A stretch of DNA of 64,000 nt from Gammaproteobacteria bacterium (GTDB taxonomy: Bacteria; Pseudomonadota; Gammaproteobacteria; S012-40), in the NCBI GenBank assembly GCA_029881255.1, contig JAOUMY010000001.1, positions 372,001 through 436,000 of the forward strand, read 5' to 3'. Below the pieces are notes generated by a model that saw only the letters and a list, made by a program, of their open reading frames with translations, did not search any database and had not been told where the DNA came from. The translations under genes were made by a program, and so were the position numbers. Within the stretch, counting starts at the first letter, position 1, and each line of letters begins with the position of its first letter. Shown here piece after piece: positions 1-8,874 of this stretch.

Positions 1-381
1 TACAGTGCGCTGGAACTGGCGCGTGTTGGATTGAACGAGGACCAGGCTGAAGACGCCGGGCATGAACCGGCTGTTGGATTCGCGTCTTTCGAGCATTCCC
101 CTCTCGCGCTAGGCAAAGACCAAACCCAAGGCTTTGTCCGTATTATTGGTGATATGGACAGTGGTCAATTTCTCGGAGGTGAAATCGTCGGCGACGATGC
201 GGGAGAATTGATTCAATTATTGGATTCTCCTTCTGGCGATAGCCAATTTTTACGCCACCTGCTTGCACGCTCAGTCAACCATCCCAGCCGCGCGGAGGAA
301 CTGGTCAACGCCGTAGAGACCATGGCGAGCAAATGGGGCATGGGTGAACTACTGAATCGCGGTCCCAGCACTAAAGAATAG
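1..381 (+). CDS. Dihydrolipoamide dehydrogenase-type flavoprotein disulfide reductase, C-terminal part
   Basis: Only the last 126 residues are present; the 5' end lies left of the window. The fragment is the C-terminal dimerisation domain of the pyridine nucleotide-disulfide oxidoreductase family. It opens with the ARVGLNEDQA stretch that precedes this domain in Lpd-like enzymes. It continues with GFVRIIGDMDSGQFLGGEIVG, the usual strand pair, and carries the His-Pro-x-x-x-Glu signature (NHPSRAEE) of the catalytic His-Glu dyad near the end. The substrate cannot be fixed without the missing redox-active CxxxxC half: lipoamide dehydrogenase, a mercuric-reductase-like enzyme or a soluble transhydrogenase remain open. 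The domain assignment is firm, the specific enzyme is not. Confidence 0.75.
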   Translation, partial: YSALELARVGLNEDQAEDAGHEPAVGFASFEHSPLALGKDQTQGFVRIIGDMDSGQFLGGEIVGDDAGELIQLLDSPSGDSQFLRHLLARSVNHPSRAEELVNAVETMASKWGMGELLNRGPSTKE

Positions 382-553
382 CGACAACAAATAGCTAATC
401 GACGCTTAATCAATTAACGCTATCTTGCAATTCAAATAACCTACCCGAACGTATTATTGCCTTTTGTTTTTGTCAGTGGCATGGTGCCGAGCTGGAGAGG
501 GTGTTTGCAGTCACAGGCCCTATGGCTATACTGATAAGCAGGAGGTGGTTTCG

Positions 554-1075
554 ATGGAATCCGGATGGATTAACCCCAAACGTGGTCTCACTGATCTCTT
601 TCAACTCCCCCACAATATTGACGGGCTGGTGAGCAGCCTGAATAAAGATCTCTATATCAGCCCGGAAAAAATCCAGGGTATTTCCCGCCTTGTGGGCAAT
701 AGCGCGCTGAAGAGAGATTTTACTGGTCCGCGCCTGTTTATTCGAGCCGAATACTCAGAGTGTCTGCAGCAGGACCGAAACGGTTGGCTGGATGCGCTCA
801 ACATTCTTGGGCTGAATGAAGAAACACGCATCTTCAGCAAAATGGATATTACAAATTATACCGAAGAAGTTATCACTCACTGCGCCACATTTTTGTCCGA
901 GTTTGGCAAGGTTCACAACATTTACGCCCTGGCCTTACCGAAAAACGAGAGCATCATGGGCATCGTACGCGCCTCCAAACTAGCCGACATTAATCCCTTG
1001 CTCGCGCGCTGTAGTGAGCGGATATATTTCCCTATCATCCATCCCGACTGGGTAACCGAATATCCACAGTATTAA
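554..1075 (+). CDS. Hypothetical protein of 173 residues
   Basis: I do not recognise this protein. The start at 554 is chosen because a perfect AGGAGGT lies 8 bases upstream. The frame is open from 464, but the extra 30 residues are Cys- and Arg-rich and look non-coding. No signal peptide or membrane segment is visible. The protein looks soluble and globular, with no cysteine cluster and no repeated motif. A strong hairpin terminator follows 5 bases after the stop, so the gene is probably a monocistronic unit or the last gene of a transcript from the left. The strong ribosome binding site and tight terminator argue for a real gene. Confidence 0.7.
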   Translation: MESGWINPKRGLTDLFQLPHNIDGLVSSLNKDLYISPEKIQGISRLVGNSALKRDFTGPRLFIRAEYSECLQQDRNGWLDALNILGLNEETRIFSKMDITNYTEEVITHCATFLSEFGKVHNIYALALPKNESIMGIVRASKLADINPLLARCSERIYFPIIHPDWVTEYPQY

Positions 1076-1080
1076 ATATA

Positions 1081-1108
1081 AAAAAAGGCTCCTTGCGGAG
1101 CCTTTTTT
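1081..1108. terminator. Bidirectional intrinsic terminator
   Basis: A 6-bp GC-rich stem (GGCTCC/GGAGCC) with a TTGC loop is flanked by six A on the left and six T on the right. It can stop transcription from both sides, serving the unknown gene on the plus strand and the converging petABC operon on the minus strand. Confidence 0.9.
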
Positions 1109-1122
1109 CTGATGCGTTTTTG

Positions 1123-1785
1123 TTAATCCAATTTAGCCCAAACTTTCTTCTTCCATATCCACAATAGCAAAGTAAGTAGCACTAAATAGGCAATGACCCA
1201 TACCCCCAGGCTTTTACGGGCATCCGCATTCGGATCAGATGTCCATACGAGGAATGCCACGACATCCTTGATACGTTGCTCCTGGTAAGCGCGTCGATTT
1301 TCATCGACTTCAACCGACCAATCAAAGATATCCGGCATGCGTATCCCCGGAAACAATTTGTTGTCGTATTGATTCTCTGCCGTCTCATGGTATGAAGTGA
1401 GCAAGGTGTAGATATACTTGTCACCTTTTTTGCGCGCCTTGGCCATCAGAGACAAATCTGGTGGCACCATGCCAAAGGCCTTGTTCGCCACCGATGGCTT
1501 CATCGACGCCGACAATACCTCGTCCATCGCTTTGTCCCCGCGAAAACCATTGATTTCCTCTTCACTAAAACCAATATCGAGAAGATTGCGATAACGGATA
1601 TATTTCAGCTCGTGGCAAAGGTTACACACATTCATAACCACTTTTGCGCCGCGTTGATATGCCTCCTGACTCAACTCGATATCGACGTCGGCAAGCGGAT
1701 GCTCCGATGAGGAAGCGATGGCCTGAGCCGTAAACAAACCGCTACCGATAAAAAACATCGCTGAAACAAGGAAAGATTTTTTCAT
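1123..1785 (-). CDS. petC: Cytochrome c1 of the bc1 complex
   Basis: This is the membrane-anchored c1 subunit that passes electrons from the Rieske protein to soluble cytochrome c. A cleavable signal peptide (about residues 1-24, ending AQAIAS) is followed by the heme attachment site CNLCH near residue 53, and a Met-Val-Pro-Pro-Asp-Leu stretch carries the expected heme Met ligand. A single C-terminal helix (WVIAYLVLLTLLLWIW) anchors the protein, with a basic cytoplasmic tail. At 220 residues it is a compact proteobacterial form. The start codon shares one base with the petB stop (TAATG), and a GGAG lies 8 bases upstream, so the two are translationally coupled. It is the last gene of the operon, before the shared terminator. 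Confidence 0.95.
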   Translation of the reverse strand: MKKSFLVSAMFFIGSGLFTAQAIASSSEHPLADVDIELSQEAYQRGAKVVMNVCNLCHELKYIRYRNLLDIGFSEEEINGFRGDKAMDEVLSASMKPSVANKAFGMVPPDLSLMAKARKKGDKYIYTLLTSYHETAENQYDNKLFPGIRMPDIFDWSVEVDENRRAYQEQRIKDVVAFLVWTSDPNADARKSLGVWVIAYLVLLTLLLWIWKKKVWAKLD

Positions 1786-3041
1786 TATTTTTTTCTCCTT
1801 GCCATTTTTTCGGCTGCGCGCTGTTTGCGCTGCATGACTTCCGCATCGACAAGTTCCTGCACTTTTGGCGGCAGACCTCGCTTGAGCAACCAGGCCTCTT
1901 CCTTACGTGAAATAACTGGCAACAGAGCAAATAATCCGAAGTACATAAATGTTGCAAACTGGCCAATCGGAATCAGCATGCCTTCTGGCGGTTTGGCGCC
2001 GACATAGGCTAACACCACCACATCAATGGAAAAGACGATAAAGAGTATGCGATAGAACGGCCTGTATCTCGCCCCGCCGGGAATTGATGATCGATCCAGA
2101 TAAGGCATTGCAGCAAATATCAACAAGGACAATGCCATCGCCACAACTCCACCAAGAAGATCGGGCACCGCACGCAAGATCGCATAGAATGGTAAGAAGT
2201 ACCATTCGGGAACAATATGCGCCGGCGTCTTCAGTGGATCGGCCGGAATGTAGTTATCTGCTTCGATAAAGGTATTGGGCGCATAAAACATAAAGTAGGC
2301 AAAGATAATCAGGAAAATGCCTATGCTAAATGCATCCTTAACCGTGAAGTACGGATGGAATGGAATATTGTCCTTGGCACCCAGATTCAGGCCGGAAGGA
2401 TTACTACTCTTCACCATATGCAAGGCCACCACGTGTATGGTCACCATCGCAAAGATCAGGAACGGAAACAGATAGTGCAGCGCAAAAAATCGCGAGACCG
2501 TTGGATCACCAACAGAGAAGTCACCGCGTAACCACACCACCAACTCGTCACCAATAAATGGTGTAGCGCGGAACAAATTAGTGATTACCTGTGCACCCCA
2601 ATACGACATCTGCCCCCATGGCAGTAAATAGCCCATGAACGCCGTCGCCATCAACATGATGAGTAATATCTGTCCGGTCCACCACATCAATTCACGCGGC
2701 TGACGATAAGAGCCGTAGTACAGCGTTCTCGCCATGTGAATATAGATAACGATAAAGAATGCAGATGCGCCGGTAGAGTGCATATAACGGATCAACCAAC
2801 CGTAGTTGACGTTACGCATAATATGCTCAACCGAATCGAAGGCCATGCCTGCATCGGCCTTGAAGTGCATTGCCAGGAAAATACCACTGACTAGCTGTAT
2901 GACCAGTACCAGCCCAGCAAGGAACCCAAAATTCCACCAGTAGCTGAGATTGCGCGGTACCGGGTACTCCGTCAATTCGTGTTTGATAAACGCAGTAAGT
3001 GGAAAACGTTCGTCTATCCATGCAATTAATTTGTTGCTCAT
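1785..3041 (-). CDS. petB: Cytochrome b of the bc1 complex
   Basis: This is the quinol-oxidising, proton-translocating core subunit, with eight predicted membrane helices. Two histidine pairs that bind hemes bL and bH are visible: RYMHST and IYIHMA in helix B, ALHYLF and TIHVVALH in helix D. The Qo-site motif PEWY is present (IVPEWYFLPF). After the last helix there is a hydrophilic, strongly basic tail of about 40 residues ending in KMARRKK. At 418 residues it is of ordinary length for a bacterial cytochrome b. It lies 12 bases downstream of petA and overlaps petC by one base. Confidence 0.97.
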   Translation of the reverse strand: MSNKLIAWIDERFPLTAFIKHELTEYPVPRNLSYWWNFGFLAGLVLVIQLVSGIFLAMHFKADAGMAFDSVEHIMRNVNYGWLIRYMHSTGASAFFIVIYIHMARTLYYGSYRQPRELMWWTGQILLIMLMATAFMGYLLPWGQMSYWGAQVITNLFRATPFIGDELVVWLRGDFSVGDPTVSRFFALHYLFPFLIFAMVTIHVVALHMVKSSNPSGLNLGAKDNIPFHPYFTVKDAFSIGIFLIIFAYFMFYAPNTFIEADNYIPADPLKTPAHIVPEWYFLPFYAILRAVPDLLGGVVAMALSLLIFAAMPYLDRSSIPGGARYRPFYRILFIVFSIDVVVLAYVGAKPPEGMLIPIGQFATFMYFGLFALLPVISRKEEAWLLKRGLPPKVQELVDAEVMQRKQRAAEKMARRKK

Positions 3042-3053
3042 GACTCGCCCTCC

Positions 3054-3575
3054 CTATGCCTTTTTGCCAATGAGAATCTTATCCGCCGCTAAAAACTCAT
3101 ACGGAGGCAACTCCAGATTACGTGGCGCCGGCCCTCTCAAGATTCGGCCGCTGTTATCATAGGAGCTACCATGACATGGGCAGAACCAGCCATCTTTTTT
3201 GCGATTGGGCACGCAACCCAGGTGGGTGCATAAACCTATAACCACCAACCATTCTGGATTCTTGGCTCTGGCTTCATCAGGCTCGGGATCCTTACCTTCG
3301 CCCTCACCTTTCATTTGCTCAATTTCTTCCACGGTCCGACGCATAATAAAGACAGGTTTCCCCTGCCATGAAACCGTTTTGGACTCACCGGGCTGAATAT
3401 CCTTGATATCCACCTCAGTCGTCGCCTTGGAAAGGACATCTCGCGACGGATTCATGCTTTGGATAAAAGGCCATGTGGCTGCAGCCATACCGCCAACCGC
3501 CACTACACCGGTTATAGATTCTATAAAGTCCCTACGCCCCTCATCTTCGGGGCCTTCATGTACCTTGTCAGTCAT
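3054..3575 (-). CDS. petA: Rieske iron-sulfur subunit of the bc1 complex
   Basis: This protein carries the high-potential 2Fe-2S cluster. The cluster-binding loops are intact: CTHLGC (with the typical VPNRKKDG spacer) and CPCHGSSYD, followed by GRILRGPAPRNLELPPYEF. A twin-arginine signal-anchor near residues 14-40 (RRDFIESITGVVAVGG) fits export of a folded protein by Tat that stays membrane-anchored. Between anchor and cluster domain lies a charged segment with EGEGKDPEPDEAR. At 173 residues the length is normal. It follows the small cytochrome c gene at 3636-3956 and precedes petB by 12 bases. Confidence 0.96.
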   Translation of the reverse strand: MTDKVHEGPEDEGRRDFIESITGVVAVGGMAAATWPFIQSMNPSRDVLSKATTEVDIKDIQPGESKTVSWQGKPVFIMRRTVEEIEQMKGEGEGKDPEPDEARAKNPEWLVVIGLCTHLGCVPNRKKDGWFCPCHGSSYDNSGRILRGPAPRNLELPPYEFLAADKILIGKKA

Positions 3576-3635
3576 TGTTTCACCTTCGACACAAGCTGTA
3601 ATTGCTGGATCTGGTTCGAGTTCATTGGCAGCGAT

Positions 3636-3956
3636 TTATTTTAAGCTGGAAAAGTAGGCTGCCAGATCGGCGATATCTGTTTCGCTCAGGCCACCCACCA
3701 TCGCGCTCATCATTGGGTTCTTGCGCGCACCCGATTTGTAGTCTCCAATAGCCTTGGCCAGATAAACCTCCTTCTGACCTTTTAGATTAGGAATCTCCGG
3801 TGAAAAGCTGATGCCATCCGGGCCATGACACCCACCACACACTCCTGACTTTTCCTGACCGGCTTTTACATCGCCAGCCACAGCAGTGTGCGTAAGCACC
3901 ATGCCTAGTATGAAACCGTATGTAGCGACTGCGCATATGCGTTTGATTTTGAACAT
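3636..3956 (-). CDS. Small periplasmic cytochrome c, c553 type
   Basis: This is a class I monoheme cytochrome c of 106 residues, with a signal peptide (about residues 1-27, ending HTAVAG) and a mature domain of about 80 residues. The heme site is CGGCHG. The Met ligand is probably in the MMSAMVGGLSE stretch, and the C-terminal helix ends AAYFSSLK. Lying 60 bases upstream of petA on the same strand, it is probably co-transcribed with the bc1 operon and could accept electrons from cytochrome c1. That role is inferred from position. No ATPase, oxidase or dehydrogenase gene is adjacent. Confidence 0.9.
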   Translation of the reverse strand: MFKIKRICAVATYGFILGMVLTHTAVAGDVKAGQEKSGVCGGCHGPDGISFSPEIPNLKGQKEVYLAKAIGDYKSGARKNPMMSAMVGGLSETDIADLAAYFSSLK

Positions 3957-4095
3957 TCTGGTGGGTCTCCTGATTAAATATAGGCCTAAAGGCAGTTTAG
4001 ACCCAATAGTAGGATTAAGTTAATTATAATATTTTAATATAGACATTAATTCGGATGATATTCAAAAACTTAGGAAAAAAGTAAAGTAATATTTC

Positions 4096-4272
4096 TTAAA
4101 CGTTTTCTCGCTTACGTGCGAGTACTGATGGAATATACTTGGCAAACTCCCAGACGCCGAGAATAAGTAAAAAGGCAAAAGTAGCGGTGAGCGGATTATC
4201 CAGCACTGATACAAATCCACCAGTAACTAGAGCAAAAACAATAACTACGACATCAATTACAGCCTTATTCAT
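4096..4272 (-). CDS. Small two-helix membrane protein
   Basis: This is a 58-residue protein of unknown function. Two hydrophobic segments (AVIDVVVIVFALVTGGFV and ATFAFLLILGVWEFAKYI) are separated by a short DNPL loop, and the tail is basic (ARKRENV). I chose the start at 4272 because GGGGAAG precedes it by about 8 bases; the upstream in-frame ATG at 4308 has no ribosome binding site. It stands alone between the bc1 operon and the TonB receptor. Nothing in the sequence indicates a function. Confidence 0.55.
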   Translation of the reverse strand: MNKAVIDVVVIVFALVTGGFVSVLDNPLTATFAFLLILGVWEFAKYIPSVLARKRENV

Positions 4273-4575
4273 AGTACATACTTCCCCAATTAATCCAAAT
4301 TTCGACATTGGCTATCGTCTCGAACTGATGCTTACTAAAGAGTGATTTATCTCGTTGTTACAATGGTTCACAGAATTTCACTCATTTTACCAAGACCCAT
4401 ATAAGCAAAAGATAAACCAGATAAATCGTACAGCGCAGTGATCACCGTGCAGCTCGAAATAAAATATAGAAGAATATTTATATAAATCACATCCACCAAA
4501 ACAGTCTACTTGGCAGCTGAACAATATTTGTTTTCAGGAATAGTGAAGAGGGAAAAATCGGTCTGGAAGCGGTGG
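4273..4575. other. AT-rich intergenic stretch without a recognised gene
   Basis: About 300 bases upstream of the small membrane protein and downstream of the TonB receptor gene. It is AT-rich and has no open frame with a ribosome binding site. The only structured element I see is the 8-bp palindrome GTGATCAC near 4439. There is no T-rich hairpin that would clearly end the receptor transcript. Confidence 0.5.
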
Positions 4576-6756
4576 TTAGAAAGATAAGGACATATCAAGA
4601 TAGGCGCGAGTTTTAAATTCATTTGTGCTGCGAAACTCCCGATAGGAATCGGTAATATTCAGAAGTTTAGCATTGACCTCGCCGCGTACGCTGGCAAAAC
4701 GGAATCCGCGATTCAAAACCATATCCCAACGGTTATATCCCGATACACGGCTTCCATCGCCTATCCAGCGCATGTCGCTAAGATGATACAGCGCCGAGCT
4801 CAGACGAAATTTCCAAGGAAGATGCATACTGGCAAGCATGCTAAGCGTGTGCTCAGGTACAGCTGAACTGACATTCTCGTAATTCATCCCCTCCGGAAAC
4901 TCGGGACTATCGATAAATCGGAGATGCTGTCCATCCATCTTTGCGTATCCATAGGTAAATGCCAATGAAGCAAAAGTCGAAACATTCGATTTTATCTGCG
5001 CTTCAAATCCATATATTGTTGCGTTTGTGCCGTTATGGGTCAGGAAGGGCGCACGTATATCCTCCTGGCCTGCGGTAGCAATCGCGGCGGCAATTGTAGT
5101 CGGCTGCTCGAAGCCATAATCATTCGCGGTATATATCAGGTCTTCGTACTTCTCATGAAAAATCTTTACATCAAGCATGGTATTGACCTTGGGCAACTCC
5201 ATGAGATATCCCAGTTCGGCTGACGTCAGTTTTTCAGACCTTAAGTCGTCTGAATGAATTCGTATCACCACGATATCTGTTCCATCGATTAACTGCGCCG
5301 AATGATAGACATTTGCTTCGAGTAAAGAAGGCGTACGTACTCCACGAGTCAACCCAAATCGTAAAGCCTGATGCTGACCAAGACGCAAAGTGGCGCCCAG
5401 TCTTGGTGAAACATACGAACCAACTATTTCATTGTGTTCGAGCATCGCGCCCAGATGCAAAGACAGAGGCTCTACTATGCTCCAGTTTATGCTGCCAAAA
5501 GCGCGCTCGCTCAAATCCGAAACATATCCCTCTTCGCGTATCAGCCAGCGACTTTTGAATCTATCAAGACGCATCCCCAAGCCCGACACAAAATTTATGC
5601 GAAATGGCTTAGAAGCCTGAATTTGATACTCCAATTCCATATCGAAGCGTTCTGCAGCGTTGTCATTGACGGCATACTGCACCATCAAATCTTCGATCTC
5701 AAACATGGCTGTCACATCGGCTGAGGTCAAGGAAATCCCTCCACCAGACATAGCTTCTGAAACTTTTCCAATATTGTATTGATCGTGCTGCTCATAATAA
5801 TTGTGATATGCGCGCAAGGAAACTTCCTGGTGACTGGAAAGACCATGCGACCAACCTACACTTTGATAGTGCGATAATACGTCCCGCGGTCGTTCGAAGG
5901 TAAAGCCCACGCCGCCATCTGCGACGCCACTGCCCATTCCGCCGCCGCTCATACCAAACTGCATATCCAGCCGATCAAATGGCGTTGGAGTGTAAATCGT
6001 GCGCAGAAAACCAGAGACGATTTCCTGTGTGTCATGCATGCGATCAAACCCGGAGTCAGTCTTGTAGTTCAAGCTTGATACGTATTCCCATTTCCCCTGG
6101 ATTCCGGCATATCTGGCTAAAATGCTACTCGCATTGATACCGTCAACAGAACGTCCCATCTCGCCGTTCAGGACATCGCCTGCAACGCTTCTCGCATCCA
6201 ACAAACCGGTGCTCAATTTGACAAAGCCACCCTGCATATCAATGGGAATTCGGGTAATGATATTGATAACGCCAATAAATGCATTTGACCCGTATACCGG
6301 CGCGTTCGAGCCACGGATGACTTCGATGCGTTCAACTTCGTCCAGGGTAATGACCTGATTTGTCCAATCCACGGACGAAAACAGCGGCAGATAAATTGAT
6401 CTGCCGTCAATTTGCACCTGCAAGCGACGGGACCATTCATCGCTTAAGCCGTGGTAAGTCACCAGTGGAAAAGCGCCGTTCACATATGTCATCTGCATAC
6501 CCGGCACCAGACGAAAAACCTCCGCCAAAGTAGTGGCACCAGAGGCTTCAATCATATTTCTATCGATGGTCGTAACCGACATCGGTACTTCAGTGGCGGG
6601 CTGTTCGATGCGGCTGGGAGTTAACGTAACAGGAATATCAGAAAAGAAAATATCCTCGGTAACAAGACGATCACTGCTATCTTCAAGCGCAACTGCAGCG
6701 CCTGACATCAGGCAAAAAAGCAGCGTACTAAGATGCGTAAAACTTCTTATTTTCAA
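4576..6756 (-). CDS. TonB-dependent outer membrane receptor
   Basis: This is an outer membrane active transporter of 726 residues. The signal peptide spans about residues 1-23 (ends AVALED). The plug domain (about 45-170) has the usual signatures: VTTIDRNMIEASGATTLAEVFRLVPG, then DGRSIY, and VERIEVIRGSNAPVYGSNAFIGVINIIT. The remainder is a 22-strand-type barrel with alternating aromatic and polar residues, ending in a terminal Phe (DMSLSF) as required for barrel assembly. No TonB/ExbBD, permease or siderophore gene is nearby, so the substrate (iron chelate, cobalamin or other) cannot be told. It lies about 140 bases downstream of tRNA-Phe in the same direction. No cobalamin riboswitch or clear Fur box is visible. 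Confidence 0.92.
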   Translation of the reverse strand: MKIRSFTHLSTLLFCLMSGAAVALEDSSDRLVTEDIFFSDIPVTLTPSRIEQPATEVPMSVTTIDRNMIEASGATTLAEVFRLVPGMQMTYVNGAFPLVTYHGLSDEWSRRLQVQIDGRSIYLPLFSSVDWTNQVITLDEVERIEVIRGSNAPVYGSNAFIGVINIITRIPIDMQGGFVKLSTGLLDARSVAGDVLNGEMGRSVDGINASSILARYAGIQGKWEYVSSLNYKTDSGFDRMHDTQEIVSGFLRTIYTPTPFDRLDMQFGMSGGGMGSGVADGGVGFTFERPRDVLSHYQSVGWSHGLSSHQEVSLRAYHNYYEQHDQYNIGKVSEAMSGGGISLTSADVTAMFEIEDLMVQYAVNDNAAERFDMELEYQIQASKPFRINFVSGLGMRLDRFKSRWLIREEGYVSDLSERAFGSINWSIVEPLSLHLGAMLEHNEIVGSYVSPRLGATLRLGQHQALRFGLTRGVRTPSLLEANVYHSAQLIDGTDIVVIRIHSDDLRSEKLTSAELGYLMELPKVNTMLDVKIFHEKYEDLIYTANDYGFEQPTTIAAAIATAGQEDIRAPFLTHNGTNATIYGFEAQIKSNVSTFASLAFTYGYAKMDGQHLRFIDSPEFPEGMNYENVSSAVPEHTLSMLASMHLPWKFRLSSALYHLSDMRWIGDGSRVSGYNRWDMVLNRGFRFASVRGEVNAKLLNITDSYREFRSTNEFKTRAYLDMSLSF

Positions 6757-6893
6757 GGGTAATTCCAGTATTAATCACTGTGGCGGCACTGTACCCGATA
6801 GAATAGTACAAAGGCAATAAGGAGCTAGTCTAAAAGTGCTAGACAACCGTTCGGATTGGGCAATTGGAATTTTCCAAAAAGGAAGAGTAAGAA

Positions 6894-6969
6894 TGGTGCC
6901 CAGGGGCGGAATCGAACCACCGACACGGGGATTTTCAGTCCCCTGCTCTACCGACTGAGCTACCTGGGC
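6894..6969 (-). tRNA. tRNA-Phe (GAA)
   Basis: On the minus strand the 76-base gene starts GCCCAGG and ends CCTGGGC followed by ACCA, so the CCA tail is encoded. The anticodon arm GGGGA-CTGAAAA-TCCCC gives anticodon GAA, phenylalanine. The T arm has GGTTCGATTCC and the D arm AGCTCAGTCGGTAGAGC. The sequence is very close to the enterobacterial tRNA-Phe. A canonical promoter lies immediately upstream. Confidence 0.98.
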
Positions 6970-7006
6970 AACAATGTTTACCGTGAGCCGGCAAACGAAG
7001 GTGCGT

Positions 7007-7035
7007 ATTAAAGCTGTTGAAGCCTCACTAGTCAA
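7007..7035 (-). promoter_or_regulatory. Sigma-70 promoter of tRNA-Phe
   Basis: Read on the minus strand: TTGACT (-35), a 17-base spacer, then TTTAAT (-10), each matching five of six consensus bases. The following ACGCACC is GC-rich, like the discriminator of stringently controlled stable-RNA promoters. The tRNA begins about 38 bases beyond the -10 element. Confidence 0.75.
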
Positions 7036-7071
7036 GCTGGATTTCTAGTGGGCGAGAATTTCTCTAATATC

Positions 7072-7344
7072 TTATTGAGTTGGCGGGACAAAACCTTCAG
7101 GCGTCGCTCCGCCGTCACCAAAAAAGAATTTCTCCATTTGCTCTTCAAGGAATTTACGCGCCTTGGGATCGATAGGACTGAGACGGTATTCGTTCAACAA
7201 CATGGTTTGCTGTTTTATCCACATTTGCCAGCCTTCCTTGGAAACATTTTCGAAGATTCGCTTACCCAGGTCTCCCGGATAGGTAGGACGGTCCAGACCT
7301 TCGGCTTCTGTTCCAAGTTTTACACAGTTAACCATACGTGACAT
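7072..7344 (-). CDS. yggX: Fe(2+)-trafficking / oxidative damage protection protein YggX
   Basis: A 90-residue member of the YggX family, linked to iron handling and protection of Fe-S clusters from oxidative damage. The family hallmarks are all present: MVNCVKLG with the conserved single cysteine, PYPGxLGxRI-like [10 protein letters not shown], and [20 protein letters not shown]. The start codon shares one base with the mutY stop (TGATG), so it is translationally coupled. The mutY-yggX pair is a classic gammaproteobacterial arrangement and joins DNA repair with repair of the MutY-type Fe-S cluster environment. M4 is an alternative start. Confidence 0.96.
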   Translation of the reverse strand: MSRMVNCVKLGTEAEGLDRPTYPGDLGKRIFENVSKEGWQMWIKQQTMLLNEYRLSPIDPKARKFLEEQMEKFFFGDGGATPEGFVPPTQ

Positions 7345-8402
7345 CAGAGTAATTCCTCATTTTCCTGCATCAAAGCATCTAATAATTTTCGTACCGGGGC
7401 TGCAAGACCCACGGTTTCTGCTGAGACGCTGTTATACCAGACCGTGGCTGTTGGTTCCATAACACCGGGCGTAGGGTTATCCACATAAGCGATCAATGGC
7501 TGTATATCTAAATGAAAATGACTAAAGGTGTGTCGCATCGTTGCCCAATGCCTAAGACCGGCTATCTCAAGCCCAAGCTCAGTGCGACACCACTCTACAG
7601 TATCTACATCTTGCGCAGGCTCAGGAAATGACCACAATCCTCCCCAGATACCACTGGGTGGGCGGCGTTGAAGCATTATTTCTCCTTGCGCATTTTTCAG
7701 TAAAAGCATACGGGTTTCGCGCACCGGGATACGCTTTTTCGGCTTCTTGCGCGGAAACGCTTGCGCATCACCGACCAACAAGCCCTGGCATTCACTGGCA
7801 AGAGGACATCTTTGACAGGCGGGACGACTACGTGTGCAAATCATTGCACCCAAATCCATCATCGCCTGATTGTATTCAGAAACACGTTCGGCAGGCGTTG
7901 TCTCTCGGGCCAACTCCCATAGGAAACGATGTACGTCGGGCTTTCCGGGCCACTCATCCACTCGGTAGAAACGGCATAGTACGCGTTTAACATTACCGTC
8001 CAGTATGGCGTGGTGCTGTTGCAAAGCAAGCGAAAGAATCGCACCCGCAGTTGATTCCCCTACCCCGGGTAGCGCCAAGGCCTGCTCAAATTCACCAGGA
8101 AATTCACCTGCATGTTTGTCACGAACTATTTGCGCCGATTTGTGCAGATTACGCGCGCGTGCGTAATAGCCCAGGCCAGACCAATAATGAAGAACGTCGT
8201 CAATGGGTGAGTTTGCCAGGGCGAGCACATCCGGAAATCGAGCCATAAAGCGCTCAAAATACGGGATCACCGTCGCAACCTGTGTCTGTTGCAACATAAT
8301 TTCGGATACCCAAACCTTGTACGCAGACTTCTGGATTTGCCACGGCAGTGACTTACGACCAAACTCATCGTACCAGGCAAGCACAGCTTGAGAAAAACGC
8401 AT
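7344..8402 (-). CDS. mutY: A/G-specific adenine DNA glycosylase MutY
   Basis: It removes adenine mispaired with 8-oxoguanine. The N-terminal HhH-GPD domain shows [23 protein letters not shown] (helix-hairpin-helix plus GPD region) and the 4Fe-4S ligands [17 protein letters not shown]. The C-terminal NUDIX-like domain, which reads 8-oxoG, follows from about residue 230 ([18 protein letters not shown]). At 352 residues it matches the family. The start codon ATG at 8402 is followed directly by conserved sequence ([20 protein letters not shown]). It is the first gene of the mutY-yggX operon, divergent from the zinc-ribbon protein gene at 8480. Confidence 0.97.
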   Translation of the reverse strand: MRFSQAVLAWYDEFGRKSLPWQIQKSAYKVWVSEIMLQQTQVATVIPYFERFMARFPDVLALANSPIDDVLHYWSGLGYYARARNLHKSAQIVRDKHAGEFPGEFEQALALPGVGESTAGAILSLALQQHHAILDGNVKRVLCRFYRVDEWPGKPDVHRFLWELARETTPAERVSEYNQAMMDLGAMICTRSRPACQRCPLASECQGLLVGDAQAFPRKKPKKRIPVRETRMLLLKNAQGEIMLQRRPPSGIWGGLWSFPEPAQDVDTVEWCRTELGLEIAGLRHWATMRHTFSHFHLDIQPLIAYVDNPTPGVMEPTATVWYNSVSAETVGLAAPVRKLLDALMQENEELL

Positions 8403-8479
8403 ATTTTTACCCCAATTTGGTCTGACGCAAAAGTCGTGGTAGGCTACCGGAACTTTTTTAAATTTCCAAATTTTGGGTT

Positions 8480-8860
8480 ATGGCGAGTCAGCAAACACGC
8501 AATCTGACGATTAAGAATGACAGCGGTAAGCAGTGCTCCGGGCAGATGCACTATACGGCTTTCACATCTGCCGATCGCACAAAACGCGCAGTGCTTTCGC
8601 TCCTTGCATGCTGGCTGATTGCCGGTGTTACCTTGTTTATTCCTATTGCCCACTTTTTTCTGGTACCGGCCTTTTTAATCGCCGGCCCGGTTTTATTTTT
8701 TCTGCGAATCAAACAAGACGACGCCAAGGAAAAAGCCGAGGGTACGTGCCCAAACTGTGATCAGGCTATTACCGTCGCACTAGAAAATACCGACAAACTT
8801 CCTAAGCGGACATACTGTCCATCTTGCGATAAAGCCATAGAGATAGTCGCGTCTGACTGA
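8480..8860 (+). CDS. Membrane protein with C-terminal zinc ribbon, unknown function
   Basis: A 126-residue protein. A soluble N terminus of about 35 residues is followed by two hydrophobic helices (AVLSLLACWLIAGVTLFIP and FFLVPAFLIAGPVLFFLRI). A cytoplasmic-type zinc ribbon follows, made of two Cys-x-x-Cys knuckles (CPNC near residue 91 and CPSC near 113). The start ATG at 8480 has no strong ribosome binding site. It is divergent from mutY (77 bases apart). The arrangement, membrane hairpin plus rubredoxin-like knuckle, occurs in several uncharacterised bacterial families and gives no specific function. Confidence 0.65.
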   Translation: MASQQTRNLTIKNDSGKQCSGQMHYTAFTSADRTKRAVLSLLACWLIAGVTLFIPIAHFFLVPAFLIAGPVLFFLRIKQDDAKEKAEGTCPNCDQAITVALENTDKLPKRTYCPSCDKAIEIVASD

Positions 8861-8874
8861 TCGATGAGACCAAT

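Noticed and set aside
464-553. Longer N terminus for the gene at 554
   Set aside because: The added segment is Cys/Arg-rich without a ribosome binding site, and the AGGAGGT sits just before ATG 554.
6757-6893. Possible cobalamin riboswitch before the TonB receptor
   Set aside because: A GCCACAGTG string occurs, but the B12 box and the remaining core are absent; it is a short region after tRNA-Phe.
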